A stretch of DNA of 64,000 bases from Taishania sp037189645 (GCA_037189645.1 JBBCIY010000005.1:372001-436000), one strand, 5' to 3'; positions 37,653 through 47,255 are shown, counted from the first letter of the stretch. Numbers and translations: made by a program. Notes: a model not told the origin generated them from the letters alone.

Positions 37653-39269
37653 ATGAAAATTACAGTACTACTTATTACTGGGCTCTCCATTGCTCTGTAT
37701 GGGAAAAGCCAGAACAGTTCTCATATGATGGATTTCAATAACGCTAAATTCCATATTTCAAACTCAGGCATTCTTTTTCAGGATCCGGTTTCATCAGGAG
37801 GAGGGTATATTGTTCCGAAAGATCATACCGCTTCATTGATAAGCTCAGCTTTCCTGTGGTTTGCCGCAAAAAATGAAAACGACCAGCTCGGAGTGGCCGG
37901 CATAGCCCCATATACCTCCGCGGGAGATTTTCAGCCGGGCCCTTACAGCCAGAGCTACAGCTACCAGGAACCGGAGTATATCCAAAAGTACGGCAGCTCC
38001 ATCTGGCACGTAACTCAAGCCGAGATCGACAGTCATATCCAGTCATGGGGAAACCAGGGATATGTTATTCCGCAGAACATCCTGAACTGGCCTGGAAACG
38101 GAGACACGGAATTTGAAACTGCAGAAATACTCGCCCCGTTCACAGATTTGAACAATAATGGGATCTATGAGCCTCAGCTCGGAGAATCCCCACAGATCAA
38201 AGGTTGTTCTGCCGTTTACATGATCTTAAATGACAACATCCTCCACGAAGCTACAATGGGCATCCCACTCGGGATTGAAATTCATTATATGTTTTACCAG
38301 TATGCCAGCCCTTCGTTTGAAGCTCTGAATAACACTACTTTTGCGGACATTTCCATTTATAACCGGTCGACAGTAGCCTGGAGGGGATTCAAAACAGGAT
38401 TATACATAGACGGTGACCTGGGGAACCCTTTTGACGATTATGTAGGATGCGATACAAGCAGGAACCTGATGTATATGTACAATGCCGGAAACATGGATGA
38501 AGACTTCACTGACGGAACCCTTCAGATTGACGGATTCAGAGCCAATCCTCCGGCAGTCGGGATATTGTCGCTGAAAAAACCATTGCAATCGTTTATCACG
38601 TATGATGCGAACCTGGCTTTCCCTTATGGCTTTCCTTCTGTTGCTTTTCAATACTGGTGCAACCTCAGCGGATTATGGATAGACGGCTCACAGGTTCTGG
38701 ATAATAACGGCAACCAGACCTACTTTATGTACCATGAAAACCCTTTGGTTGCCAATTCCTACAGTGAAACAGGGATGGGAAACATGCCTGCCGACAGGCG
38801 TTCCATCATTTCGTACGATCACATGGGGCAACTGGGAAGTGAAGACCCATTCGATCACTTGTCACACCAGGGGAAAACAGAACTTTCATTGGCCATTATC
38901 TACAACCGTACAGGAGATCACCTGCAAAATCTGGAAGGGCTATTCCTGGTAGCAGACAGCATCCAGGCATTTTATGACGACGGGCTGTTAAGTTGTGCAG
39001 ACGCGCCACTTATGCTTGAAAAAACAACTTTATCAAAATTATCGGTCTATCCCAATCCTGCAAGTGATGCCGTAACGATAAAAACGGACCAGCAGGTAGA
39101 AGGTTCCATACTGCTCAGATCGGTCAGCGGAGCGATTGTCAGCAGGAATCCGATCAACGGGTCGGAAACTGTTGTCTCAACCCTTCACCTGAGCGGCGGA
39201 GTTTATTTCCTGGAGGTAGATGCAGCCGGAAAGCGTTATGAGCCGTTAAAGCTGGTTATCGTTAAATAA
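37653..39269 (+). CDS. Secreted T9SS cargo protein, function unknown
   Basis: A 538-residue exported protein. A signal peptide (residues 1-19, ending GKSQ) is followed by an unrecognised mature region rich in aromatics and acidic calcium-binding-like loops (PFTDLNNNGIYEPQLGESP; YIDGDLGNPFDDYVGCD). The last 80 residues are a T9SS type A sorting domain (KLSVYPNPASDAVTIKT to GGVYFLEVDAAGKRYEPLK). No hydrolase motif was identified. Proteins with the same DLNNNGIYEP segment appear as large secreted surface proteins in Bacteroidetes, but their function is unknown to me. A terminator-like hairpin separates it from the convergent NlpC gene. Confidence 0.75.
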   Translation: MKITVLLITGLSIALYGKSQNSSHMMDFNNAKFHISNSGILFQDPVSSGGGYIVPKDHTASLISSAFLWFAAKNENDQLGVAGIAPYTSAGDFQPGPYSQSYSYQEPEYIQKYGSSIWHVTQAEIDSHIQSWGNQGYVIPQNILNWPGNGDTEFETAEILAPFTDLNNNGIYEPQLGESPQIKGCSAVYMILNDNILHEATMGIPLGIEIHYMFYQYASPSFEALNNTTFADISIYNRSTVAWRGFKTGLYIDGDLGNPFDDYVGCDTSRNLMYMYNAGNMDEDFTDGTLQIDGFRANPPAVGILSLKKPLQSFITYDANLAFPYGFPSVAFQYWCNLSGLWIDGSQVLDNNGNQTYFMYHENPLVANSYSETGMGNMPADRRSIISYDHMGQLGSEDPFDHLSHQGKTELSLAIIYNRTGDHLQNLEGLFLVADSIQAFYDDGLLSCADAPLMLEKTTLSKLSVYPNPASDAVTIKTDQQVEGSILLRSVSGAIVSRNPINGSETVVSTLHLSGGVYFLEVDAAGKRYEPLKLVIVK

Positions 39270-39292
39270 AATACCGGAACAATCCATATCAG

Positions 39293-39319
39293 AAAGCGCC
39301 TCTGACCGGAGGTGCTTTT
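39293..39319. terminator. Shared hairpin between convergent genes
   Basis: AAAGCGCCTC (39293-39302) pairs with GAGGTGCTTT (39309-39318), ten pairs including one G-T, with a six-base loop. T-rich ends on both strands mean it can serve both the T9SS cargo gene and the NlpC/P60 gene. Confidence 0.65.
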
Positions 39320-39874
39320 CTATTCTGCCGGATTCCTGGAATATTCCATGCGTTTTGCCTTGATAAAACGTGGAATGTAGTATTTACTTGTCTTGAAATT
39401 ATCGATCACAACCCCTCTTGTCGTTGAGGCATGGATCATTTTGATCTCGTTTTCATTGGCCTCCACTACCATCGCTACATGGCCCACCCTCGGGTTGTTG
39501 ATGTTCCTTCCCTTAAAGAACAGGAGATCTCCCGGCTGGACGTCTGCCAGCTTAATGGTTTTTCCCAGCTCAGCGATTCCGTAGCTTGAACGGGGAAGCG
39601 AAAAGCCAAAGCTCCCCATTACGTAGCTGACAAATCCCGAGCAGTCGAACCCGGATGGAGCGCTGCCCGCATATTTATAAGGTGTTCCCAGGAATGTTTT
39701 CGCAAATGAGATCATCTCGTTGATCTGCCTGCCGTTTTTCAGATCCTTCCCGTTCTGTGCGTAAACGGAATCAGAAGGCGCGAGGATTGTTGTATCCGCG
39801 ACAGCCACTTCCGTCTGGCCGAAAGACCATACTGAAAAACCACATGCTGTTAACAAAGAAACAATAAATTTCAT
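39320..39874 (-). CDS. NlpC/P60 (C40) cell-wall peptidase
   Basis: A 184-residue exported peptidase that cuts the stem peptides of peptidoglycan. The catalytic triad is visible: C78 in SGFDCSGFVSYVMG, H132 in RVGHVAMVVE and H148 in MIHASTTRGVVI. FLGTPYKYAGSAP before the cysteine and QPGDLLFFKG between them are the usual family strands. The ATG at 39874 gives a clear signal peptide (MKFIVSLLTACGFSVWSFGQ); a farther upstream start would add eight polar residues. It diverges from the MerR gene; the gap is about 60 bases. Confidence 0.9.
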   Translation of the reverse strand: MKFIVSLLTACGFSVWSFGQTEVAVADTTILAPSDSVYAQNGKDLKNGRQINEMISFAKTFLGTPYKYAGSAPSGFDCSGFVSYVMGSFGFSLPRSSYGIAELGKTIKLADVQPGDLLFFKGRNINNPRVGHVAMVVEANENEIKMIHASTTRGVVIDNFKTSKYYIPRFIKAKRMEYSRNPAE

Positions 39875-39933
39875 CCTTTCATTTTCTCGCGATTGCAAAA
39901 TTATAACTAATTTCGGATAAATAAAAAATCGGT

Positions 39934-40287
39934 TTGGTTCCTAATATTGACATACAAAACTTAAATAAGCTGTATTACACCATCGGGGAAGTAGCTTCAA
40001 TGTTTGATGTAAACCATTCCCTGATAAGGTTTTGGGAGAAAGAATTCACGATCATACAACCCAAGAAAAACAAAAAAGGAAACCGCCTGTTCACCCCGAA
40101 AGACATTGAAAATTTTAACAAGATTTATCAGTTAGTTAAAATTCAGGGGTATACCCTGGAAGGGGCAAAGAAGGAGCTGAAAAAGAAAAATCCTGATCCG
40201 GACGCAGGTATCAGCCAAACCGAAGGCGTAATCAGAAAGCTGGAAACGATTAAAGAAAAATTACTGCACCTGAAAAACTCGTTATAA
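39934..40287 (+). CDS. MerR-family transcriptional regulator
   Basis: A 117-residue DNA-binding protein. The N-terminal winged helix (YYTIGEVASMFDVNHSLIRFWEKEF, followed by GNRLFTPKDIENFNKIYQL) is the MerR DNA-binding domain. A long dimerisation helix (residues about 80-115) follows, with no cysteine-rich effector domain, so metal sensing is unlikely. The start appears to be TTG at 39934; no in-frame ATG precedes the winged helix. The target is unknown. The same short MerR form, as I recall, is present once in most Flavobacteriia. Confidence 0.85.
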   Translation: MVPNIDIQNLNKLYYTIGEVASMFDVNHSLIRFWEKEFTIIQPKKNKKGNRLFTPKDIENFNKIYQLVKIQGYTLEGAKKELKKKNPDPDAGISQTEGVIRKLETIKEKLLHLKNSL

Positions 40288-40384
40288 TCTCATAAACAAT
40301 CATTTAACACCATAAATCCAGGTTTTTTAATCCCACGGATGCGATAAAACCATAATAAACCATCTGTATTTCCGTTTCTAAGGT

Positions 40385-40392
40385 TATTTTTG
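40385..40392 (+). promoter_or_regulatory. -7 box five bases before TonB receptor ATG
   Basis: TATTTTTG, then CCCCT, then ATG (40398). The spacing implies a transcription start at the start codon. No -33 element is obvious. Confidence 0.4.
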
Positions 40393-40397
40393 CCCCT

Positions 40398-43046
40398 ATG
40401 CGCAATTATTTGCTACTCTTCTTGTTATTTACCCTGACTCACTCTTTTGCCCAGGAAGTGGTGATAACAGGGCGTTGTATCAACAAAAAAAACGAAGGGG
40501 TCAGTGATGTACGCATCCGGGTCAACCAACGGGACGAACCGGTTTACAGCGGACAGAAAGGTCATTTTTCCTTCTTTGCGAATGTGGGCGACTCCCTGAA
40601 AATACAGTACTTTGTGATCGGGGAAAGCACCATCACACAAGTATTTTTTGTGAAGGACAGCAAATCGACAACCCTTCCTCCTGTTGAGATCAATATCAGG
40701 GAAATTACAGAGCATACCGTCATAAGAGGTGTTGAAGCGCCTTTTGAGCTGAATAAGATCACCGTAAAAGACTGGCAATTGCTGCCGGTACAAAACATTG
40801 AGCAAACCCTTGTCTTTACCACCGCGGCACGTTCCAGCAACGAATTAACAGCCAATTACAATGTAAGGGGAGGGAATTACGACGAAAACCTGGTGTATGT
40901 CAACGGGTTCCAGATCTACAGGCCTTTTCTGACAAGAGCCGGCCAGCAGGAAGGGATGAGCTTCATCAATTCTGCCCTGGTGGAATCGCTTAACTTTTCA
41001 GCCGGAGGTTTCGACGCCCAGTACGGCGATAAGCTCAGCTCGGTTCTGGACATCAACTACCGGAAAGCCGAAAAGTTCAAAGGATCGGTCATGGCTTCCA
41101 TGCTCGGAGTGGAAGGACATGTAGAACAGCGATTGGGGAAAAAAGAACGGTTTAACTATATGCTGGGAGCCCGGTATCGTTCAAACGGGTATTTCCTGAA
41201 CTCACTTCCGACAAAAGGAGCTTATAACCCGGTGTTCTGGGATGCCCAGCTGCTGACCGAATACATCATCAACGAGAACTGGACCTGGTCTGCGATCGCC
41301 CATATCTCCGACAACAATTATTCATTTACACCGCAGACACAGCAGACGGATTTCGGAACCGCAAACGAGGCCTATTCGTTCATGGTCTATTTCGACGGGA
41401 AAGAACAGACCCGTTTCCGAACCATGATGGGAGGAACGAAATTTGCCTATGAGTCCAACAACAGGAAAACAAAACTTAACTTCTTCGCGACAGCATTTCA
41501 CTCAGACGAGCGGGAATACTTCGATGTCCAGGGGCAGTATTACATCAATCAACTGGAAACGGACCAGTCGAAGGAAGAATTCGGCGACTCGGTCGCAGTG
41601 CTGGGTGTGGGGACCTTCCTGGATCATGCCAGAAACAGGTTGCGTGCAACGATCGTCAATGTGTATCATACCGGAAGCTATGAGCTGAAGAACAGCTTTC
41701 TGAATGAAGAACGGACAAAGCACAACCAGTTCGACCTGCTGTGGGGGGCAAATTACCAGCAGGACGATTTTTATGATGTATTGAGCGAATGGAAAATGAT
41801 CGACTCCGCCGGTTACAGCCTTCCTCAGTCCAACGACCACAAAGTAAACCTCAAAGAGGTCATCAAAGGAAAGCTCAACCTGCAGTCCAGCAGGGTAACG
41901 GGACACGTCCAGTTAAATTCCGTCTGGTCCAGGACAAAAGTGAATTATCCTGTCAGCATTACCAAGACATTGAAAAACGCTGATAAAAGCAAACAGAAAG
42001 TTACATTCAGGGATACCATTGACGGGTCTGCCAGCAAATGGGCGCTTTCCGTCGGGACGCGGGCAGCCTATACGAGTGTTAACAACGAGTTTTTTGTCAC
42101 CCCGCGGATTTCTGTCGTGCATCATCCAAGATCTTACCTGGTCCGCGATTCCACCATCGAAAGAAGAAACGCCGCATTGCGCTTTTCCACGGGATTGTAT
42201 TATCAGCCGCCTATTTACCGGGAAATGCGCACATTCAACGGTGATCTGAATCTGGACGTCCTTTCCCAGAAATCGTATCATGCAGTAGTTGGTTATGACA
42301 TGTTCTTCTACATGCTGGGAAGAAACAACCCGTTCAAATTCACAGCCGAATTATTTTATAAATACATGTGGGATGTCAATCCGTACAAGGTGGAAAATGT
42401 ACGGACCCGTTATTATGCCCACAACAATGCTACCGCCTATGCTGTTGGGATCGACCTGAACCTGAACGGAGAATTCATCGAAGGGATCTCCTCTTATTTC
42501 AAGCTGGGGGTGATGCAGACGATGGAAGACATCAAAGGAGATACCTATACCGAATACTACAATGCCGCCGGGGAAAAGATCATCTTCGGATACAGCCTGG
42601 ACCAGACCGTAGTGGATTCAGTCGTTGTCAATCCCGGTTTCATCCCCCGCCCTACCGACCAGCTGGTAAATATCGGTGTGCTGATCCAGGACCAGATGCC
42701 CAAGCTGGAAGCATTGAGCGTGCAGGTAGGATTACAGTTCGGCTCTCCCCTGCCCTACGGACCTCCCGGACTGGACCGCTACAAGGATACGTTGCGCATG
42801 AAGCCGTATTTCCGTGTCGATATAGGGACCGCTTACGATTTCCTTTACAACAGGCACAAGCAGAAACCGAATTTCTTCAACAAAGCTTTTACAGACGCTA
42901 TTCTTTCGTTTGAAGTATACAACCTGTTCGGGATCAATAACGAGATGTCCAAGCAATGGATCCAGGATGTGAATGGCGGCTATTATTCCATTCCCAATTA
43001 CCTGACACAAAGACGATTCAACCTCAAGCTGATCCTGAGGTTCTGA
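40398..43046 (+). CDS. TonB-dependent receptor
   Basis: An 882-residue outer-membrane active transporter. A signal peptide (residues 1-18, ending HSFAQ) and a carboxypeptidase-D regulatory-like domain (about 20-100: VVITGRCINKKNEGVSDVRI) precede the plug (about 105-225: RSSNELTANYNVRGGNYDEN, LVYVNGFQIYRP, GGFDAQYGDKLSSVLDI) and a 22-strand-type barrel (from about 235). The final strand ends RFNLKLILRF. The family imports ligands such as siderophores, vitamins or glycans using TonB-transmitted energy. No SusD or binding-protein partner is adjacent, so the ligand is unknown. The 2Fe-2S ferredoxin gene follows but has its own promoter motif. Confidence 0.88.
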   Translation: MRNYLLLFLLFTLTHSFAQEVVITGRCINKKNEGVSDVRIRVNQRDEPVYSGQKGHFSFFANVGDSLKIQYFVIGESTITQVFFVKDSKSTTLPPVEINIREITEHTVIRGVEAPFELNKITVKDWQLLPVQNIEQTLVFTTAARSSNELTANYNVRGGNYDENLVYVNGFQIYRPFLTRAGQQEGMSFINSALVESLNFSAGGFDAQYGDKLSSVLDINYRKAEKFKGSVMASMLGVEGHVEQRLGKKERFNYMLGARYRSNGYFLNSLPTKGAYNPVFWDAQLLTEYIINENWTWSAIAHISDNNYSFTPQTQQTDFGTANEAYSFMVYFDGKEQTRFRTMMGGTKFAYESNNRKTKLNFFATAFHSDEREYFDVQGQYYINQLETDQSKEEFGDSVAVLGVGTFLDHARNRLRATIVNVYHTGSYELKNSFLNEERTKHNQFDLLWGANYQQDDFYDVLSEWKMIDSAGYSLPQSNDHKVNLKEVIKGKLNLQSSRVTGHVQLNSVWSRTKVNYPVSITKTLKNADKSKQKVTFRDTIDGSASKWALSVGTRAAYTSVNNEFFVTPRISVVHHPRSYLVRDSTIERRNAALRFSTGLYYQPPIYREMRTFNGDLNLDVLSQKSYHAVVGYDMFFYMLGRNNPFKFTAELFYKYMWDVNPYKVENVRTRYYAHNNATAYAVGIDLNLNGEFIEGISSYFKLGVMQTMEDIKGDTYTEYYNAAGEKIIFGYSLDQTVVDSVVVNPGFIPRPTDQLVNIGVLIQDQMPKLEALSVQVGLQFGSPLPYGPPGLDRYKDTLRMKPYFRVDIGTAYDFLYNRHKQKPNFFNKAFTDAILSFEVYNLFGINNEMSKQWIQDVNGGYYSIPNYLTQRRFNLKLILRF

Positions 43047-43103
43047 TGTAAAACGCAATCCGGATTAACACTGCCTGTCTGCGGCTGATTTCATACTTAT
43101 CGT

Positions 43104-43111
43104 TATATTTG
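43104..43111 (+). promoter_or_regulatory. -7 box of ferredoxin gene
   Basis: TATATTTG matches TAnnTTTG, 19 bases before the ATG at 43130, and covers the alternative in-frame TTG at 43109. Confidence 0.4.
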
Positions 43112-43129
43112 CACAGAATTTCCAGGAAC

Positions 43130-43450
43130 ATGACAGACGTTACAGTAATCATTATAGACAGAGAGGGAACAGAACACGAATTGCTGGCTCCTACAGACAT
43201 GAACATGAACATCATGGAACTGTGCAAGTCCTATGACCTTCCTGTCGCAGGAGAATGCGGGGGAATGGCCATGTGTGCTACCTGTCAGTGTTATCTCGAA
43301 TCGGACCATGAGCTACCAGAGCAATCCGACGACGAGCTGGATATGCTGGACCAGGCGTTCTTTGTAAAACCCAACAGCCGGCTGGGATGCCAGATCCAGA
43401 TCTGCGATGAAATCGACGGAATCAGGCTTCGCCTGGCGCCGGAAGCTTAA
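43130..43450 (+). CDS. [2Fe-2S] ferredoxin, adrenodoxin type
   Basis: A 106-residue electron carrier. The cluster ligands are C43, C49, C52 and C87, spaced C-x5-C-x2-C-x34-C, the adrenodoxin/Isc-ferredoxin arrangement (ECGGMAMCATC then LGCQIQ); C54 is an additional cysteine. The beta-grasp fold is indicated by VTVIIIDREGTEHELLAPT at the N-terminus. It may serve Fe-S cluster assembly or an unknown oxygenase; no partner is adjacent. The ATG at 43130 is preferred over TTG 43109, which lies in the promoter. The gene end overlaps the convergent barrel-protein gene by four bases. Confidence 0.9.
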   Translation: MTDVTVIIIDREGTEHELLAPTDMNMNIMELCKSYDLPVAGECGGMAMCATCQCYLESDHELPEQSDDELDMLDQAFFVKPNSRLGCQIQICDEIDGIRLRLAPEA

Positions 43451-44253
43451 AACAACAGGAACGACAGCCCGGCCCGTATATCCATAAAATGCATGAAACG
43501 GCTGGATCTCATGGATTTGTTGATCCTGTCTTCGAGCGTATCCTCATACTCCCAATTCCTGACGTCTTTCAACGTAGGTAAATGAGCTTTCAAGGTAGTC
43601 CCGACATTAAGCGCCATAAAAGTGGTCAGCGGAAACCGGAGCTTTACACCATATTCCATCACTACACCATTAACGGCAGGAACATCATCTCCCCCGTAAA
43701 TCGATTGTTCAAACGTATCATTACTCCCATAACCATCTCCTTTCTGTATTGCCTGCGCATAGCTGCCGGGAATAATGGATGATCTTGCGAAGCCGATCCC
43801 AAAACTATGGATAATCCCCACGGGTAAATTTCCCCCGAAGCCCGCCCATTCGATCCGGGGCATAAAATAAAGCGTTTTCATCCTCATCTGCTCTACTGTG
43901 GATAACGAATAAACTAAAGACCCGTATTCATCGTAGGAATAGGATTCAAATGCATCCGGAGTCTGGATGTAATTGGCCGTATATGCAAACTCAAACCCGA
44001 AACCAAATCTTTTACTGGTATAATGGGAAACAGATGCGCTGAAGCCTCCGGCAATAAAATGATCCTGTGCCATTCCACCGATAACCTTTCCCGAATTGAA
44101 CGAATACCCGGTCAGTGCGCTATTGTACAACAGGGTTCCTCTCAGCGTTCCGTCAACTGAAACGACCGTCTTTTTACCAAAGAAACCTCCCTGGGCAGTT
44201 ACACCTGAACAGAAAATCAATGTATGGATTGTGATCAACAAGTACAGTCTCAT
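43447..44253 (-). CDS. Predicted outer-membrane beta-barrel protein
   Basis: A 268-residue exported protein. A signal peptide (residues 1-20, ending GVTAQ) is followed by alternating hydrophobic strands (IAGGFSASVSHYT, FGFGFEFAYTANYI, TLYFMPRIEWAGFG, HSFGIGFARSSI) and a C-terminal strand ending LSFLLF, all typical of an outer-membrane barrel. No specific family is recognised. It lies five bases downstream of the M48 metalloprotease gene and is surely in the same transcript, so the pair may act together at the envelope (inference). Confidence 0.7.
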   Translation of the reverse strand: MRLYLLITIHTLIFCSGVTAQGGFFGKKTVVSVDGTLRGTLLYNSALTGYSFNSGKVIGGMAQDHFIAGGFSASVSHYTSKRFGFGFEFAYTANYIQTPDAFESYSYDEYGSLVYSLSTVEQMRMKTLYFMPRIEWAGFGGNLPVGIIHSFGIGFARSSIIPGSYAQAIQKGDGYGSNDTFEQSIYGGDDVPAVNGVVMEYGVKLRFPLTTFMALNVGTTLKAHLPTLKDVRNWEYEDTLEDRINKSMRSSRFMHFMDIRAGLSFLLF

Positions 44254-44258
44254 CGTAG

Positions 44259-46436
44259 TTATTTTTTTGCATTGAATAAGTTGTGGACTTCGCTTCTTAA
44301 CACCAGCTTTCCTCCCGCGCTGTTCATGGTATTGGACTGCACATAATCGACCTCTCCGCTTTCCATGTCCATGACAACAAATGTTACATCACATTTTTTG
44401 TATGCTCCGACAGAAGAGATGATTGAAAAAGGAGCAAGCGGCGGAATGATCATCCCGAGCAGAGCCTTCCCGGCTACCCTTCCCGTCGAATATTCCGTCC
44501 ACGAAAACAGTACCTTGCTGGTCGCGCACTTTTGCTGCACATCCTGCACCAGCTCAAAATCAAGAGGGACAAAATATTCCGGTTCGTTTAGTGATGCATA
44601 CTGACGCAGGTAACTCATCATCACTGCGCGCTGGTTAAATACCACTGTTCCTCCGTCTTTCAGAGAGGAAGTGCTGTAATCGAACAGCTTTACGTCGTTG
44701 TTGCGGGCTTCGGAATGAATGGCATCGATCAGTAAATTCTGATATGCGTCCGACTTTCCGTACTCGTATTTCTTTCGTGAATAGTACCTGGTCGTCGGTT
44801 CAACAACAATGATCCGCGAGCCCATGACAGGGATTGCCGCCTTTTCCCTGTTTTTCTTCTTTTTGCGGTAGGAATAATCCATTGAAGCATCGTATTCATC
44901 CTGGTATTCCTTGAATTCCTTTTTAAACGATTCGTCTCTGACCAGGTCGGAAAGGCCATAGAAATAATATTTTGTAGAATCATTGACACTGACAGCCGAC
45001 GTATTCTTTCCCGCGCCGCTTCCTTTGATCCGGTCATATTTCGAAACAGGCTCCTGAATATTCTTTATTTTCATTGTATCAGAAACAGTTGAAACTGTAT
45101 CCAGCGTGTCCGTTTTGGGTGCAAAAGCTTCCTCGAAAGCTACCTCACTGTATTTACTCCATGACCAGCTTCCGGAAGAAGCCAGGAGCTTCAGTGTCGA
45201 AACACGGATTTTCTTCAGTTCCTCGCTATCCGGATATTTTGCTGCTGCGTCGGTAATTTCTCTCATAGCATGTGCAGCAACTGCATATTTATCCAGCTTT
45301 TTGATGTACTCATACAATACGGCACTCTCTCCTTCATAACTTCCCCTGGAAACAGTCACATCAAACCAGAATCCATCCAGCTTTGCCCTCAGCAACCCGT
45401 TCCATGCGTGTGCTTTCCATCTTGCCAGAGTATAATTATCACTGAATTCCCGTTCCAGCAAAAAGATCTGGTAAAGAGCCTTTGAAAACTCCATTTCGAG
45501 CAAGCTGGTCCTTACGGATTCAAACCGGGCGTAATTCCTGATCGTAATGAAATCGCTTACTTCACCAATGAACGAGCTTCCCTGCCCGAACGATTGCTCC
45601 AGCAAAGGCCGGATCGCTTCTTTTCTTTTATCGATACTGGGGTGCGTACTGTGCTCATCGTCATACTCCTCATCCATTTTGATCGGGTAAACCTCTTTGG
45701 TAAACTCACTTTCTGGTGCATAAAACAGTGGAGAATTAAAGTAATCCAATGGAAATTTAATCTCATCAAAAGGCAGGTGCGAAAACATCAGCACATCAAA
45801 AGAGTTGTAGATTTCGGCAGAAGAATATCCTGCTTTTAAGCACATATCAATGGCTTTGCTGTCTGCTTCTATTTCTTTTTCCCTTGAATAATTATTGAAC
45901 TGGCTGAGATTTGCCATGCTGTACTTATTCTGCAATTTCCACTCAAAAGTCTGTACCACGTGCTTTTCCCTGAAATGAATGATTTCGTGGGCGAGCACAT
46001 ATGCCAGCTGGGTCTCATTCGCAAACTGCGAGATCAGCCCGGTAGTGAACATAATGATTCCCTGGTGGGTGGAAAAGGCATTGCTTACATTGGATTTCAA
46101 TGTATAGAAACGAAGCTGGGAATACAGCTCCTTATCGTCCTGCAACAATTTCTGGGCTACCCGGTCCACATAGACCGAAATCGGGTCGCCATAAATGCAC
46201 AGGCCGGAATGAATGATCTGGTCAAGCGAATAGTGAATGTTCTGTTTGAATAGCTCGTCTGACTTCTGGGAAAGATTGTCGTTCCTCTTTTCATCATTCG
46301 CAACTTTCTCCCTTGCCAGGTAAGAAAAGTCAGGAGGAATCGGCCCGGAAGATTGTAAAGTTGTGAAATTGTTTAAATCAATTTGTCCGAATGTAACGGA
46401 TACTCCGAAAAATACTAAAAATAAGAGTTTTCTCAT
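44259..46436 (-). CDS. Exported M48-family metalloprotease
   Basis: A 725-residue zinc protease related to BepA/Oma1. A signal peptide (1-17, ending VTFGQ) precedes the catalytic domain (about 70-240). The zinc motif is LAHEIIHFREKH (H150, E151, H154) and the third ligand lies in REKEIEADSKAIDMCL. The remaining 480 residues are TPR-like helices and an unrecognised C-terminal domain with two hydrophobic glycine-rich patches (about 660-690). BepA relatives maintain or degrade outer-membrane proteins; the cotranscribed barrel-protein gene fits such a role. Much longer than BepA (487 residues). Confidence 0.85.
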   Translation of the reverse strand: MRKLLFLVFFGVSVTFGQIDLNNFTTLQSSGPIPPDFSYLAREKVANDEKRNDNLSQKSDELFKQNIHYSLDQIIHSGLCIYGDPISVYVDRVAQKLLQDDKELYSQLRFYTLKSNVSNAFSTHQGIIMFTTGLISQFANETQLAYVLAHEIIHFREKHVVQTFEWKLQNKYSMANLSQFNNYSREKEIEADSKAIDMCLKAGYSSAEIYNSFDVLMFSHLPFDEIKFPLDYFNSPLFYAPESEFTKEVYPIKMDEEYDDEHSTHPSIDKRKEAIRPLLEQSFGQGSSFIGEVSDFITIRNYARFESVRTSLLEMEFSKALYQIFLLEREFSDNYTLARWKAHAWNGLLRAKLDGFWFDVTVSRGSYEGESAVLYEYIKKLDKYAVAAHAMREITDAAAKYPDSEELKKIRVSTLKLLASSGSWSWSKYSEVAFEEAFAPKTDTLDTVSTVSDTMKIKNIQEPVSKYDRIKGSGAGKNTSAVSVNDSTKYYFYGLSDLVRDESFKKEFKEYQDEYDASMDYSYRKKKKNREKAAIPVMGSRIIVVEPTTRYYSRKKYEYGKSDAYQNLLIDAIHSEARNNDVKLFDYSTSSLKDGGTVVFNQRAVMMSYLRQYASLNEPEYFVPLDFELVQDVQQKCATSKVLFSWTEYSTGRVAGKALLGMIIPPLAPFSIISSVGAYKKCDVTFVVMDMESGEVDYVQSNTMNSAGGKLVLRSEVHNLFNAKK

Positions 46437-46457
46437 CTAAATCAGGCGTTTTGGGCT

Positions 46458-47231
46458 TTAAAGATAGGACTTTGGGATCAAACAAACCGGGATCGGCTGC
46501 ATTTTATGCTGATTTATTTTGTTAAGTCGCCTGTAAATAGCCAAAACATCTCTCTGACGCTGTGTCAGACCGGACTCGTCACCTTTAAATTCCATTGCCC
46601 ACTCCAACTCAGGATAGCTCGCGCCGATCTGGTCTTCATCGCTCCTCCCGTCATCAAAAAGCCCGTCTGTCGGTTTTGCTTCCAGGATCTCCGGGATGAC
46701 TTCCAGGTATTTTGCAAGCTCCATTACCTGTGTTTTGAACAGATCGGCAATGGGAGAAATGTCCACTCCTCCATCGCCGTACTTTGTGTAAAACCCGATC
46801 CCGAAGTCTTCGACTTTGTTCCCCGTCCCGGCAACAATACAGCCATTCGCCTGTGCAACGGCATAGAGTGTCGTCATCCGGAGGCGGGAACGGGAATTAG
46901 CCATTGACAAGTGATTTTTCTTCAAGTCAAAAGGCATTGCTTTTTCAAATACTTCAAATGTATCGGTCAGGTCCACCTCCAGCGTCTGCACGTTCGGGAA
47001 CTCCTTTTTCAGGGCATCCATATGTTTCAGCGCGCGGGAATATTCCGCGTGTGTCTGGCGGATCGGCAATGTCAGCAAAAGTGTCTTCTGTCCTGTAAGC
47101 GCGCACAATTTAGACACCAAAGCAGAATCAATCCCTCCCGAGATCCCTACAACAAACCCGGAAAGTCCCGAAGAAGCCAAATACGCACTCAGCCATGCCT
47201 GGATGTGCACCGCAACTTTATCTGCTTTCAA
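46458..47231 (-). CDS. nadE: Ammonia-dependent NAD+ synthetase
   Basis: A 257-residue cytoplasmic enzyme that converts deamido-NAD to NAD using ATP and ammonia, the last step of NAD synthesis. The PP-loop is FVVGISGGIDSALVSKL. RSRLRMTTLYAVAQANG and VAGTGNKVEDFGIGFYTKYGDGGVDISPI are the family's substrate-binding segments. There is no glutaminase domain, so it depends on free ammonia. The start is TTG at 47231. Its position between barrel-protein genes, with gldB nearby, recalls the nadE-gldB neighbourhood of other Flavobacteriia (from memory). Confidence 0.93.
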   Translation of the reverse strand: MKADKVAVHIQAWLSAYLASSGLSGFVVGISGGIDSALVSKLCALTGQKTLLLTLPIRQTHAEYSRALKHMDALKKEFPNVQTLEVDLTDTFEVFEKAMPFDLKKNHLSMANSRSRLRMTTLYAVAQANGCIVAGTGNKVEDFGIGFYTKYGDGGVDISPIADLFKTQVMELAKYLEVIPEILEAKPTDGLFDDGRSDEDQIGASYPELEWAMEFKGDESGLTQRQRDVLAIYRRLNKINQHKMQPIPVCLIPKSYL

Positions 47232-47255
47232 AATCTTTCGTTAAGTTTTACCAGA

